Assembly (NCBI GenBank): GCA_028819955.1
Contig: JAPPKP010000060.1
Location: 1,987-29,167 of the forward strand
DNA: 27,181 nt
Direction: 5' to 3'
DNA from: Rhodospirillaceae bacterium
GTDB taxonomy: Bacteria; Pseudomonadota; Alphaproteobacteria; UBA828
This document shows, one piece after another, positions 1 to 10,935 of this stretch. Within the stretch, counting starts at the first letter, position 1, and every line of letters begins with the position of its first letter. The translations under genes were made by a program, and so were the position numbers. The notes under the pieces were generated by a model that saw nothing but the letters and a program-made list of their open reading frames with translations, did no database searches and was not told where the DNA came from.

Positions 1-2148
<2,148 letters not shown>

Positions 2149-2406
2149 TTACGCGCTCGGCTCGACCGAGACGACCGTCTTTCCGCCGCTGCGCCGCGCG
2201 AACCTCACATGGCCGCCGGTCAGCGCAAAGAGCGTGTGATCGCGCCCGATCCCGACGTTCTCACCGGGGTGCCACTTGGTACCCCGCTGGCGCGCGATGA
2301 TGTTGCCGGGGATCACGGCCTCGCCGCCGAACTTCTTGATGCCGAGGCGTCGGCCCGCCGTGTCCCGGCCGTTGCGCGAACTGCCGCCTGCCTTCTTGTG
2401 CGCCAT
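2149..2406 (-). CDS. rpmA: 50S ribosomal protein L27
   Basis: L27 is a small basic ribosomal protein whose N-terminus reaches the peptidyl-transferase centre. The 85 residues start [15 protein letters not shown], the family hallmark, followed by [11 protein letters not shown] and the conserved core [15 protein letters not shown]. The length equals the usual family size. The ATG at 2406 shares one base with the rplU stop (TGATG), so translation is probably coupled to rplU. The N-terminus has no cleavable extension like that of Firmicutes L27. Confidence 0.98.
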   Translation of the reverse strand: MAHKKAGGSSRNGRDTAGRRLGIKKFGGEAVIPGNIIARQRGTKWHPGENVGIGRDHTLFALTGGHVRFARRSGGKTVVSVEPSA

Positions 2407-3080
2407 CAGCTCTTCTCCTCCGCCGGCTCGTCCGCAGGAGCCGCTGCAGTCTCTTCGGCCGGCGTCTCGGTCGTCTCGTCTGCCGGGGATTCAGTCGCCG
2501 CCGGCGCCTCGGCTGCCGCGTCGGCAGTCTCGTCCGCGGGCGGGGCGGCAGCCTCTTCTACCGGCGGCTCGGCCGGCTCCGGGGGAGACTCTTCGGCGGG
2601 CGCGGGTGCGGCCTCCTCGGCCGCCTCGACCTTGGCGGCCGGCTTCTTTCGGGTCCTCGGCTTGGCTGCAGCCTTCGCCCTCGTCGACCTCTTGGCCTCG
2701 GCGCCGGTTGCCTCTTCGCCTTCCGCCGGCGCGGCTTTCTTCTTCCGGCGCGCGCGCCGCTTCTGGCCCGCCGCCAGAATCTCGTCGATACGGAGCACGG
2801 TGAGTTCCTGCCGGTGCCCGCGCTTGCGCCGATGGTTCTTCCGCCGTTTCTTGCGGAAAACGATGATCTTGTCGGCGCGCGTGTGCTCGACGACCGTGGC
2901 CGCCACCCGCGCGCCCTCGACCAGCGGCTGCCCCAGCGAGACGGTCTCGCCGTCGCTCATGGCCAGCACCTCGCCGAGCTCGATCGCCTCGCCGGCCTCG
3001 GCCTTGAGCCGTTCCACCCGGATAACGTCCTCAGGCGCGACGCGGTATTGCTTCCCGCCAGAGCGAACCACAGCGAACAT
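2406..3080 (-). CDS. rplU: 50S ribosomal protein L21 with a long acidic, Ala/Pro-rich C-terminal tail
   Basis: Residues 1 to about 102 are a normal L21 domain: [14 protein letters not shown] at the start, then a basic [16 protein letters not shown] patch and a VLRIDEIL end. A tail of about 120 residues follows. It first has basic Lys/Arg/Ala runs, then becomes rich in Ala, Glu and Pro with repeated PADE/PAEE units. E. coli L21 has only about 103 residues. Tails of this type occur in some alphaproteobacterial L21 proteins, but this one roughly doubles the protein. I chose ATG 3080 because MFAVV is the family start and GGATGG lies upstream of it; ATG 3089 (adding MVS) is the alternative. It is the first gene of the operon behind the promoter at 3129-3156. 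Confidence 0.95.
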   Translation of the reverse strand: MFAVVRSGGKQYRVAPEDVIRVERLKAEAGEAIELGEVLAMSDGETVSLGQPLVEGARVAATVVEHTRADKIIVFRKKRRKNHRRKRGHRQELTVLRIDEILAAGQKRRARRKKKAAPAEGEEATGAEAKRSTRAKAAAKPRTRKKPAAKVEAAEEAAPAPAEESPPEPAEPPVEEAAAPPADETADAAAEAPAATESPADETTETPAEETAAAPADEPAEEKS

Positions 3081-3100
3081 GGAGACCATCCGTGTTGGGA

Positions 3101-3115
3101 GGAGCGGGGCGCTCC
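3101..3115 (-). promoter_or_regulatory. Hairpin in the rplU leader
   Basis: A perfect 6-bp stem with a 3-nt loop (GGAGCG, GGG, CGCTCC read on the plus strand) lies in the short 5' leader, between the predicted transcription start near 3122 and the rplU start codon. Ribosomal protein leaders often carry autoregulatory structures, but this one does not match a leader family I can name. The hairpin is seen directly; the role is inferred. Confidence 0.35.
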
Positions 3116-3128
3116 CCGCAGCGGGCGC

Positions 3129-3156
3129 ACTATAGGCCTGGCGTTCCCCGTGTCAA
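3129..3156 (-). promoter_or_regulatory. Sigma70-type promoter for rplU-rpmA-obgE-proB
   Basis: On the minus strand a perfect -35 box TTGACA (3156-3151) is followed after 16 bp by TATAGT (3134-3129). The predicted start near 3122 gives a leader of about 40 nt. It sits between the end of the LpxL-like gene and rplU, exactly where an operon promoter is expected. Confidence 0.8.
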
Positions 3157-3175
3157 TCAGGGGTGGGGATATCTC

Positions 3176-4066
3176 TCAGTCGGGCCAGCGCCGGTGCAGC
3201 CAGAGCCACTGCTCGGGCCGCTCGCGAATCCAATCCTCGAGGATTTGGTTGATGGCGACCATGACCAAGTGAATTCGTTCCTCCCGCGTGCCCTCCTCGG
3301 GCATGGCGAGCTTGGGATACACGGTAACCCGGAAGGTCGCGCCGCCCAGCCGTTCCGCCCTGATCGGCCAAATCGGGCAGCCGTAGCGCAGCGCGAATGT
3401 CGCCACGCCAGGGGCGGTCATGGCATCGCGGCCGAAGAAGGGAACCGGAATGCCGGAGTTGAGCTTCTGATCCACCAGGAGAGCGACGTGCCTGCCGGCT
3501 CCCAGCGCTCGCACCAGCTCCCGCGTGCCGTCCTGGCCCTTGGGCACGAGGTGCTGCATGACTGCACGTCTGAACCGCGAGATCATGCGGTCGACGAAGG
3601 GATTGTTCGCCGCCCTATAGAGGGCGGTTGCAGGAATTCCGCCCTGCTCCAGCGTGAGCGCGGAAATTTCCCAATTGCCGATGTGGCCCGAGAAGAAGAT
3701 TCCACCGCTGGCAGAGCGTCTGGCCTCGTCCAGATGGGCGCGACCGATGAGCTCGATCCGCCCGCCCGGCGCGTCGACGGAGAAGCGGCGGAGATGCGGG
3801 TATTCGGCCGCGACGCGGCCCAGATGACGCCACATGCGCCGCGCACAGCGCCGAACTTCGGCCGGCGAAAGCTCCGGCAGCGCCCGGGTGAGGTTGTCGA
3901 GTCCCTGGCGGTGAACCGGAAACAACGGGCCCATGGTGCCGCCCAGCGCAGCACCGACGGCCGACGCCCATCCCACGGGCAGCGCGCCCAACAGCGCAAA
4001 GACGGCGTAAGCGGAGACGGCCTCGCAGACATGCCGCACCGCGCGCGCCGGCCCCCTTCTAGCCAT
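3176..4066 (-). CDS. LpxL/HtrB-like lipid A acyltransferase
   Basis: The 296-residue protein belongs to the LpxL/LpxM lysophospholipid acyltransferase family, which adds secondary acyl chains to lipid A precursors at the inner membrane. The acyltransferase motif HIGNWE (128-133) supplies the HX4D/E catalytic pair. VDQK (about 198-201) and the C-terminal PEQWLWLHRRW are further family marks. The N-terminus is basic, then hydrophobic (about 18-48), as expected for a membrane-associated enzyme. It overlaps the lpxK end by 8 bp and closes the lipid A cluster. Which acyl chain or position it modifies cannot be read from the sequence. Confidence 0.88.
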   Translation of the reverse strand: MARRGPARAVRHVCEAVSAYAVFALLGALPVGWASAVGAALGGTMGPLFPVHRQGLDNLTRALPELSPAEVRRCARRMWRHLGRVAAEYPHLRRFSVDAPGGRIELIGRAHLDEARRSASGGIFFSGHIGNWEISALTLEQGGIPATALYRAANNPFVDRMISRFRRAVMQHLVPKGQDGTRELVRALGAGRHVALLVDQKLNSGIPVPFFGRDAMTAPGVATFALRYGCPIWPIRAERLGGATFRVTVYPKLAMPEEGTREERIHLVMVAINQILEDWIRERPEQWLWLHRRWPD

Positions 4067-5051
4067 GGCGGCAGCGCGCCACGAGCGGTGCCAGCAGCTT
4101 GCGAGGCTCTCCCGGCGCGCGCCAGGCGAGGGTTACAGGCAGCGTGCGCACGATCTCTCTCGCATCGGGCGGCAGGCGCACGTGGTCCTTCTCGGTCGTC
4201 ACCGGCACGGCGTCCCGTTCTTTCGCATGCCGGATGATGGCCCCGATTTCTTCCGGCTTGTAGCGGTGGTGATCGGCGAAGGCATGGCGCGCGATCACAG
4301 TGCAGCCGTTCTCTGCCAGCGTCTCGAAGAACTTCTCCGGCCGCCCGATCCCGGCGAAGGCAACCACCGGCCGCTCACGCAAGGCTCGAATCTCGTCGCC
4401 GGGCACCAGATCGGCTTCGATGACCGGCATGTCATGCGGTCCGAGCGCTGCAACCGAACCCCGTCGGTCGTCTCCGATAAGCACCAGCCCCTGCGCCCGC
4501 CGCAGGCCTCTGGCGAGAGGTTCGCGCAACGGTCCGGCGGGAAAGACGCGGCCGTTGCCGAAGCCGGCTCCGCCATCCATCACCGCGAGGCAGAGGTCTT
4601 TCGCCAACCCCGGCGACTGCATGCCGTCGTCCATTATCAGCAAGTGTGCACCGGCGGATGCCGCAGCGTCCGCCCCCGCCGCCCGGTCGCGGGAGAGCCA
4701 GGTCGGCGCCGCCCGGGCGAGCAGCAGCGCTTCGTCGCCGACAGTGCGCGCGTCGTGGCGAGCGGGATCGACCCTGAGCGGGCCACGCTCACTGCCGCCG
4801 TACCCGCGCGTCAGGACATGGGGGCTGATGCCCTCCTCCGCCAGAAGCGCGGCAAGGGCGAGAACGGTGGGAGTCTTGCCCGCGCCGCCCACGGTGAAAT
4901 TGCCCACGCAGATCACGGGCAATCCTGCTTCGGCGGACTGCACCAGAGCTTCGCGGCCCCGCGCGCACAAACGATAGAGCCAGGAGAACGGCGTCAACGC
5001 GGCGGCAGCGAAACCGCCGCGCTCAGACGCCCAAAACGCCGGCGCGCGCAT
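4059..5051 (-). CDS. lpxK: Tetraacyldisaccharide 4'-kinase
   Basis: LpxK phosphorylates the 4' position of the tetraacyldisaccharide 1-phosphate to form lipid IVA at the inner membrane. The 330 residues begin with a hydrophobic membrane-binding segment, followed by the P-loop GNFTVGGAGKTPT (50-62), which is characteristic of LpxK. HVLTRGYGG and LLIMDDGMQSP motifs follow. The length is typical. The gene overlaps waaA upstream by 29 bp and the acyltransferase downstream by 8 bp, so the three are almost certainly one operon. Confidence 0.95.
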   Translation of the reverse strand: MRAPAFWASERGGFAAAALTPFSWLYRLCARGREALVQSAEAGLPVICVGNFTVGGAGKTPTVLALAALLAEEGISPHVLTRGYGGSERGPLRVDPARHDARTVGDEALLLARAAPTWLSRDRAAGADAAASAGAHLLIMDDGMQSPGLAKDLCLAVMDGGAGFGNGRVFPAGPLREPLARGLRRAQGLVLIGDDRRGSVAALGPHDMPVIEADLVPGDEIRALRERPVVAFAGIGRPEKFFETLAENGCTVIARHAFADHHRYKPEEIGAIIRHAKERDAVPVTTEKDHVRLPPDAREIVRTLPVTLAWRAPGEPRKLLAPLVARCRHG

Positions 5052-6336
5052 CGCGGCCGCAGGGTTCGAGATGGTCGCGAATCAGGCCGAGAGCCGCTTC
5101 GGCTGCACCGCCGAGGCTGCTTGCGGCCTCGTGCGCGGCGGTCGACCGGGCGGACCGCGCGCTCTCGTCGGCGAGCAGGGCGCGAACGGCGCAAGCGAGC
5201 GCATTAGCATCGCTCACCCGGCCGACCGCATCGGCGTCCTCCAGCGCGGCATACGCCTCGGCAAAGTTCTCCGTGTGCGGGCCGGCCACAAGCGCACAAT
5301 CGAGCCGCGCGGGCTCCAATGGGTTGTGCCCGCCGTGGGGTGCCAACGAGCCACCGACAAAGGCAATTTCGGCGAGGCGGTAGACCAAGCCGAGCTCGCC
5401 CAGCGTGTCGACGAGATAGATGGCGGTGGATGGTGCGATCGCCCCGTTCGCCGAGCGCCGGGCGGTGACAAGACCGCGGCGCTCCATCAGCTCGGCTATG
5501 GACGCGCTCCGCTCCGGGTGTCGCGGCGCGAGGATCGTGAGCAAGTCGGGGAAGGTTCGACGCAACGAGGAGACCGCCTCGGCGACGGCTTCCTCCTCGC
5601 CCTCGTGGGTGCTTGCCGCGGCCCAGCAGGGCCGGCTGCCGATGGCTCGTCTGAGGGCTGCCACGTCTTGCGCATTCGCTGGCAGCGGCGCCGCGTCGTT
5701 CTTTAGGTTGCCGTGGACCGCTACGTTGCGCGCCCCAAGTGCTCGAAATCGCGCCGCGTCCGCTTCGGTCTGCGCCAGGACTCCGGCGAAGGCCGCGAGC
5801 AATGGCCGGCTCAGGTGCGGCATCCGCCGCCAACGCGCGGCGGAGCGATCCGACATGCGCGCGTTGACCAGCAGCATGGGGACATCGCGTGCGGCGGTCT
5901 CCAGGATGAGGTTGGGCCAAAGCTCCGATTCCACCCAGACCGCGAGGTCCGGTCGCCAGTGCCGGGCGAAGCGCCGGACCGCACCCGGCCGGTCGACCGG
6001 CGTGAATTGGTGGCACACGCCGTCCGGCATGCGCTCGTGTAGCAGTCGCGCGGAAGTGACGGTGCCGGACGTGATCAGCACGCCGACATCGGGCAGCGTT
6101 TCGCGTAACCGGTCGATCAGCGGCAGCAGGGACAGGCTCTCGCCGACGCTCACCGCGTGCATCCAGGCCAGCCTGCCCTCGGGCCGGGGCAGGCTGGGCC
6201 GCCCGAGACGCTCCCCAAAGCGCTGCTCATCTTCTTTGCCTTTGCGCCGACGGTGGGCGAGCCAGGCATCGACCACCGGCGTGGCGAGCAGGCTGGCGCA
6301 GCGGTAGCTGCGCGGCGTGATCAGCGCTTCGATCAT
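5023..6336 (-). CDS. waaA: 3-deoxy-D-manno-octulosonic acid (Kdo) transferase
   Basis: WaaA (KdtA) transfers Kdo from CMP-Kdo onto lipid IVA at the cytoplasmic face of the inner membrane. The 437 residues contain HAVSVGE (60-66, with the catalytic-type glutamate), VESELWPN (135-142) and GGSLAPHGGHNPLEP (328-342), all diagnostic for this GT30 family. I set the start at ATG 6336, giving MIEALITPRSYR. The open frame extends upstream to 6582, but that part is arginine/glycine-rich out-of-frame sequence of the preceding gene. ATG 6336 overlaps the preceding stop as ATGA. Whether one or two Kdo residues are added cannot be told. Confidence 0.95.
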   Translation of the reverse strand: MIEALITPRSYRCASLLATPVVDAWLAHRRRKGKEDEQRFGERLGRPSLPRPEGRLAWMHAVSVGESLSLLPLIDRLRETLPDVGVLITSGTVTSARLLHERMPDGVCHQFTPVDRPGAVRRFARHWRPDLAVWVESELWPNLILETAARDVPMLLVNARMSDRSAARWRRMPHLSRPLLAAFAGVLAQTEADAARFRALGARNVAVHGNLKNDAAPLPANAQDVAALRRAIGSRPCWAAASTHEGEEEAVAEAVSSLRRTFPDLLTILAPRHPERSASIAELMERRGLVTARRSANGAIAPSTAIYLVDTLGELGLVYRLAEIAFVGGSLAPHGGHNPLEPARLDCALVAGPHTENFAEAYAALEDADAVGRVSDANALACAVRALLADESARSARSTAAHEAASSLGGAAEAALGLIRDHLEPCGRDARAGVLGV

Positions 6337-7085
6337 GGGCGCGCGGCGGCCGCCGCCGCACCGGCACGACCTTCGCCCGTCCGCGCGGCGTGTTCGGCCG
6401 GCTCGATCGGCGCCGCGCCCACCATGCGGTCGGCTTCGGCGGTAAGGGCGTTGAGCCGCTCTTCCAGGGTCTGGCGGGCCTCCTCCAGCGCGGCCCTGTC
6501 CGCGTCTGCGGCCACATAGAGCGGCGGTCCCCACAGATAGACGCCGCGGCCGAAGGGCAGTGCGATCACGAAGCGATCCCAACTGTTCGCCACCGCGCGT
6601 CGCGAGACTGCATAGGTGATCGGCAGGATCGGCGCCCCGGAGAGACGCGCCAGCGCGATGATCCCGGGCTGCACGCGCATCCTGGGGCCGCGCGGCCCGT
6701 CAGGAGAGATGCCGAGATAGCCGCCCTCCTTCAACAAACGTAGCGACGTGCGAATTGCCGAAGTACCGCCCCTGGCGGTAGAGCCGCGGATCGCCGCCAC
6801 GCCCAGGTGCCGCACGGCGCGCGCGATGTTCTCGCCGTCGCGGTGGCGAGAGATCATGACGTGGATCGTTCGCTCTGCCTGCCAGCCATGCGGCGCCAAC
6901 ATCAGCCGGCCGTGCCAGAAGGCGGAGATGAAGGGCCGGCCCGCGCGCAACAGCGAATCGGCGTCTTCGCGGCCGTGGGTCTGCCAGCGGGTCGTCGCGT
7001 AAACCAGACTCACATAACGAACGTAGAGCCACACGAGCACAGCACGCCCGAGCCGGCTCCGCGCGATGCGCTTGCCGAGCGCCAT
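6333..7085 (-). CDS. DUF374 lysophospholipid acyltransferase-like protein
   Basis: The 250-residue protein has the DUF374 layout: a hydrophobic N-terminus (about 14-32), SAFWHGRLML (about residue 54 onward) in place of the usual HX4D motif, and GISPDGPRGPR. Members are often encoded beside waaA and lipid A genes in alphaproteobacteria and are thought to act on lipid A or Kdo-lipid A, although I know of no settled reaction. The C-terminus ends in an Ala/Arg-rich tail. The gene lies 2 bp after the ABC transporter and overlaps the waaA start, consistent with one operon. Confidence 0.85.
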   Translation of the reverse strand: MALGKRIARSRLGRAVLVWLYVRYVSLVYATTRWQTHGREDADSLLRAGRPFISAFWHGRLMLAPHGWQAERTIHVMISRHRDGENIARAVRHLGVAAIRGSTARGGTSAIRTSLRLLKEGGYLGISPDGPRGPRMRVQPGIIALARLSGAPILPITYAVSRRAVANSWDRFVIALPFGRGVYLWGPPLYVAADADRAALEEARQTLEERLNALTAEADRMVGAAPIEPAEHAARTGEGRAGAAAAAARP

Positions 7086-7087
7086 GC

Positions 7088-8923
7088 CTACTCGGCAGCC
7101 ATGCCTGCGGAAAACTGCATGGCGTGAAGCCGCGCGTACACGCCGTTCGCCGCCAACAGCGATCGGTGCGTGCCCGATTCCGCGAGCCTGCCGTCTTCCA
7201 GCACGTAGATCCGGTTGGCCTCCCGGACCGTGGAGAGGCGGTGGGCGATGACGAGGGTCGTGCGGCCCTGCATCAGGTTCCGCAATGCGTCCTGCACCTG
7301 CCGCTCCGACTCGGCGTCGAGCGCGCTCGTTGCCTCGTCAAGCAGCAGGATGGGGGCATCCTTGAGCATGGCGCGGGCGATGGAGAGCCGCTGCCGCTGG
7401 CCGCCGGAAAGCTTGACTCCGTGCTCGCCGATGATCGTGTCGTATCCGTCGGGGAGTTCGTCGATGAAGCGCGCGGCGCCGGCGGCGCGGGCCGCGGCTT
7501 CGATATCATCGTCGCTCGCACCGATCCGACCGTACGCGATGTTCGCTCGGAGGCTTTCGTCGAAGAGCACCGCTTCCTGGCTCACCAGCGCCACAGCGTC
7601 GCGCACGCTTTCGATCGTCGCCTCGCGGACGTCGATCCCGTCGATGCTGACCGTTCCTTCGTCCACGTCGTAGAGCCGGGGGATCAGGTTGAGCACGGTG
7701 GACTTGCCGGCGCCGGAGGGTCCGACCAGGGCGACCGTCTCACCCGCCGGGATGTCCAGCGTCACATCGAGGAGCGCGGGTGCGCCATTTGGGTAGGTAA
7801 AGCTGACGCGATCGAGCGCGACGGCGCCGCCCGTGACCTTGAGCGGGCGTGCATCCGGGGCCTCGGCGATGCGGGGCTTCGTATCCAGCAAATCGAACAC
7901 CCGCTGGCTGGCGGCAAGGCCCTCCTGCAGGCTGGCGTTGAGATTGGCGAGGGCCTTGAGCGGCCGATAGGCGAGCAGCATGGCGGTGATAAAGGCGAAG
8001 AAAGCGCCTGGGGTAAGGGCGCCCTCGATCACCTGCCAGCCGCCGTAGAGAATCAGCACGGCGATGAAGATGCCGCCCAGCGTTTCCATGATCGGCGTCG
8101 CGGCGGCACGGACCCGCTCCTGCTTGAAGATCAGGCGGAAGACGCTCTCGATCAGGCGGTCGGTGCGCTCCGCTTCGAAGCGTTCCCGGTTGTACGCCTT
8201 GACGTGGCGGGCTCCCTGAAACGTCTCGTTCAGCCGCGCGGTGAAGAGGCCCAGCTCCTTGAGCGCCGACGTCGAGACCCTGCGCATGCGCCGTCCGATC
8301 TTCGTGATCGGGTAGATCGCAATGGGAAAGACGACACAGGCAATTAACGCGAGCTTCCAGTCCTTCTCGAACATCACGCCGACCAGGAACAACAGAGTCA
8401 GGGAATCCTTGACCACGCCCGTGAGCGCGTTGGAGACCGCGCTGCGCATCATGTTGACGTCGTTGGTCAGCCGCGAGACCAGCCGCCCGGACGCCGTGTC
8501 ATGGAAAAACGCGAGGTCGAAACGCAGGACGTGGGCGAATATCCGGCTCTGCAGTTCGGCGATGACGCGCTGGCCGACGAACGCCATCAGCACCGCCTGC
8601 CCGTAGGTGGCCGCACCCCGGATCAGCGTGATCCCGATCACCGCGATGGGCACCACGATCAGGAGCGTGCGGTCCTTCTCGAGAAAAATCTGGTCCAGCA
8701 CCGGCTCCATGAGGTAGGCAAGCGCCGCCGTGGAGCCGGCGGCAAAGGCCATGCAGAGCACGGCGAGCGCGAGCCGGCCCACGTGGGGGCGGACGTGATC
8801 GCGCACGAGGCGGACCAGCAAGTGCCTCGTCGAGCCTGGGCTAAGGGACGGGTCGGGTCGCTCCACGGCTTTCGCCCGGTTCAGGCGCCAACGCCTAAAC
8901 GCTTGAAATCGACCCCATAGCAT
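7088..8923 (-). CDS. msbA: MsbA-type lipid A/lipid ABC transporter (fused TMD-NBD)
   Basis: The 611 residues form a half-transporter with a six-helix exporter membrane domain (about 45-345) and a C-terminal ATPase. The ATPase has Walker A GPSGAGKST (401-409), signature LSGGQ (505-509), Walker B ILLLDE (525-530) and switch H561. MsbA flips Lipid A core across the inner membrane. The assignment to MsbA rests on its place directly ahead of DUF374, waaA and lpxK. By sequence alone it could be another lipid or multidrug exporter of the same family. The N-terminus carries about 40 extra hydrophilic residues before the first helix, and ribosome-binding support for the ATG at 8923 is weak. Confidence 0.88.
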   Translation of the reverse strand: MLWGRFQAFRRWRLNRAKAVERPDPSLSPGSTRHLLVRLVRDHVRPHVGRLALAVLCMAFAAGSTAALAYLMEPVLDQIFLEKDRTLLIVVPIAVIGITLIRGAATYGQAVLMAFVGQRVIAELQSRIFAHVLRFDLAFFHDTASGRLVSRLTNDVNMMRSAVSNALTGVVKDSLTLLFLVGVMFEKDWKLALIACVVFPIAIYPITKIGRRMRRVSTSALKELGLFTARLNETFQGARHVKAYNRERFEAERTDRLIESVFRLIFKQERVRAAATPIMETLGGIFIAVLILYGGWQVIEGALTPGAFFAFITAMLLAYRPLKALANLNASLQEGLAASQRVFDLLDTKPRIAEAPDARPLKVTGGAVALDRVSFTYPNGAPALLDVTLDIPAGETVALVGPSGAGKSTVLNLIPRLYDVDEGTVSIDGIDVREATIESVRDAVALVSQEAVLFDESLRANIAYGRIGASDDDIEAAARAAGAARFIDELPDGYDTIIGEHGVKLSGGQRQRLSIARAMLKDAPILLLDEATSALDAESERQVQDALRNLMQGRTTLVIAHRLSTVREANRIYVLEDGRLAESGTHRSLLAANGVYARLHAMQFSAGMAAE

Positions 8924-8978
8924 GGCCGGGGCATGGGCTCCAATCGTAGCATACCCCGCGAAGAAGTGCCGTCGGCGC

Positions 8979-10328
8979 TCAGCGGCCCGCCACCGTCATG
9001 CCGTCGATGCGCACCGTCGGGCTGTTGACCCCATAGCGGAACTCGAGATCGCTGGCCGGCGTCAGATGGAGGAACATCTCCTTGAGATTGCCGGCGACGG
9101 TGACCTCGCTCACTGGATAGGCGATCTCGCCCTGCTCGATCCAGAAGCCCGCCGCACCCCGGCTGTAGTCGCCGGTCACCATGTTCACGCCCATGCCGAT
9201 CAGCTCGGTGACGTAGAGGCCGCTTGCGACCCCGCCGATCAGCGCCTCTCTGCTCTCGGCGCCGGGTTCCAACCAGAGATTGGTGCATGAAGGCGAGGGC
9301 GGTGCGCTTGCGCCCCGGGAGGCATGACCGGTGCTCACAAGCTCCAGCTGGCGCGCCGAGCGGGAATCGAGCAGCCAGGTTTGCAGCACGCCGTCGGCCA
9401 CGATGGCGCGCCGCTTCGACGCCACTCCCTCGCCGTCGAAGGGGTGCGAGCGCAATCCCCGCGCCCGGTGCGGGTCGTCCACGACGGCGATGCCGGGTGC
9501 AAACAGATGGGTTTTCAGCGCGTCCTTCAGGAAGCTGGTCCCGCGTGCGATCGACGGGCCGGAAATCCCGCCGGCAAGGTGGGAGAGCAGCCCGCCCGCG
9601 ATCCGGGGGTCGTAGACCACCGGAACCTGCCCCGATTGCGCCTTGCGGGCGCCAAGCCGGCGCACCGCGCGCTCGCCGGCGCGGCGGCCGACCGTCGCGG
9701 GGTCGTCCAGGTCGGCCTCGTGTACCGTCGACGACCAGTCGTAGTCGCGCTCCATCGCCGTGCCCTCGCCGGCCAGCGCCGCAGCGCTCACCGAGAACCG
9801 GCTCGTGGTGTAACCGCCGGCGAAGCCGCCGCTGGTCACGAGCGTCGCCTCGGACCGGCCCCAGCTCGCACTCGCACCATCGGAGTTGGTGACGCCGGCG
9901 ACGGCGCGGGCGGCGTCCTCCGCCTCCGCGGCGCGGGCCATCAGGCTCTCCGCGTCGGGCTCGCTCGCATCGACGAGATCGAGGGAGGGCCAGTCCCGGG
10001 CGAGGAGGGCCGGATCGGCGAGGCCCGCGTAGGGATCCTCGGGCACCGAGCGCGCCATGACGATCGCCCGCTCGGCGAGCGGCCCGAGCGTGCTTTCGGC
10101 GAGGTCCGTGGTGGAGACGATGGCCTGGCGCTCGCCAACGAAGACGCGGAGACCCAGGGTGCGGCCTTCCGCCCGCACCAGCTCCTCCGGCTCCCCGAGC
10201 CGGTAGCCTGCATCGAGCGCGCTGCCGTGGACGTAGAGGGCATCTGCGGCATCGGCGCCGAGCCGCCGCGCGCGCGCAATCAGCCCCTCCAGCAGGGTGG
10301 CGGACTCAGCCGCCTCGTGAGTTCCCAT
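8979..10328 (-). CDS. pmbA: PmbA/TldE-type modulator of DNA gyrase, metalloprotease partner subunit
   Basis: The 449 residues match the U62 family member PmbA (TldE), which pairs with TldD to form a peptidase that processes small peptides and ribosomally made toxins. Visible marks are GLRVFVGERQAIVSTTD near the N-terminus, SGPSIARGTSFLKDAL in the middle and the C-terminal GVNSPTVRIDGMTVAGR. I see no HExxH zinc site, as expected for TldE rather than TldD. I chose ATG 10328 (MGTHEAAES). The open frame continues upstream, but that part is a shadow of msrA. It lies 50 bp after msrA and 55 bp before msbA. Confidence 0.92.
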   Translation of the reverse strand: MGTHEAAESATLLEGLIARARRLGADAADALYVHGSALDAGYRLGEPEELVRAEGRTLGLRVFVGERQAIVSTTDLAESTLGPLAERAIVMARSVPEDPYAGLADPALLARDWPSLDLVDASEPDAESLMARAAEAEDAARAVAGVTNSDGASASWGRSEATLVTSGGFAGGYTTSRFSVSAAALAGEGTAMERDYDWSSTVHEADLDDPATVGRRAGERAVRRLGARKAQSGQVPVVYDPRIAGGLLSHLAGGISGPSIARGTSFLKDALKTHLFAPGIAVVDDPHRARGLRSHPFDGEGVASKRRAIVADGVLQTWLLDSRSARQLELVSTGHASRGASAPPSPSCTNLWLEPGAESREALIGGVASGLYVTELIGMGVNMVTGDYSRGAAGFWIEQGEIAYPVSEVTVAGNLKEMFLHLTPASDLEFRYGVNSPTVRIDGMTVAGR

Positions 10329-10378
10329 GATCGGAGAGGCGCAGCCTTGGTCGTTGCGAAGCGGCCGGAAGAAGCCGG

Positions 10379-10852
10379 TCAAACCCGGAAGAAGCCGGAA
10401 CGAATGCGCCGGTTCTTCTCGAAATACTGCTGGTGGTAGTCCTCGGCCATCCAGAACTCCGCGGCCGGCTCGATCAACGTCGCGACGGGGTGCCCCGCAG
10501 CCACGAGCTTCGCCTTGCTCGCTTCTGCGGCCTCCTTCTGCGCTTCCGAGCCGCAGAAGATGACCGAGCGGTACTGGGTCCCGACATCCGGCCCCTGGCG
10601 GTTCACCTGAGTCGGGTCGTGGACCTGCCAGAACAGCTCCAGCATCCGCTCGTAGCTCACCCGCGCAGGGTCGAAGACCACCCGCACCACCTCCGCATGG
10701 CCGGTCTGACCGCTGCACACGTCGTAGTAGCCCGGCTCGGCCGTGTGGCCGCCCGCGTAGCCGACCGCCGTCTCGACGACGCCTTCGACCCGGCGAAACG
10801 CGGCCTCGACGCCCCAGAAGCAGCCCGCCCCGAAAATCGCCGTCTCAGTCAT
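10379..10852 (-). CDS. msrA: Peptide-methionine (S)-S-oxide reductase
   Basis: MsrA repairs methionine S-sulfoxide in proteins and free methionine. The 157 residues start [16 protein letters not shown], with the catalytic cysteine at position 11 in the invariant GCFWG. GYAGG, the HAEVV segment and [18 protein letters not shown] follow, all typical. The start is ATG 10852, preceded by GAGGGCGAG. The frame is open further upstream, but that part lacks family similarity. It is divergent from the acyl-CoA dehydrogenase, with about 80 bp between them. Confidence 0.96.
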   Translation of the reverse strand: MTETAIFGAGCFWGVEAAFRRVEGVVETAVGYAGGHTAEPGYYDVCSGQTGHAEVVRVVFDPARVSYERMLELFWQVHDPTQVNRQGPDVGTQYRSVIFCGSEAQKEAAEASKAKLVAAGHPVATLIEPAAEFWMAEDYHQQYFEKNRRIRSGFFRV

Positions 10853-10935
10853 CTCGCCCTCATACCCGTCTCTTCCTTGTGTGTTAGATAGCACCTCGCG
10901 GAGATGCGGCAAACAAAAGCGGCAGGAGTCACGGC

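Noticed and set aside
6337..6582. N-terminal extension of the WaaA frame.
   Set aside because: It is Arg/Gly-rich and overlaps the DUF374 gene. The family start MIEALITPRSYR is preceded by an ATGA overlap.
10329..10718. N-terminal extension of the PmbA frame.
   Set aside because: It reads through msrA in another frame and has no similarity to PmbA; the family start is at 10328.
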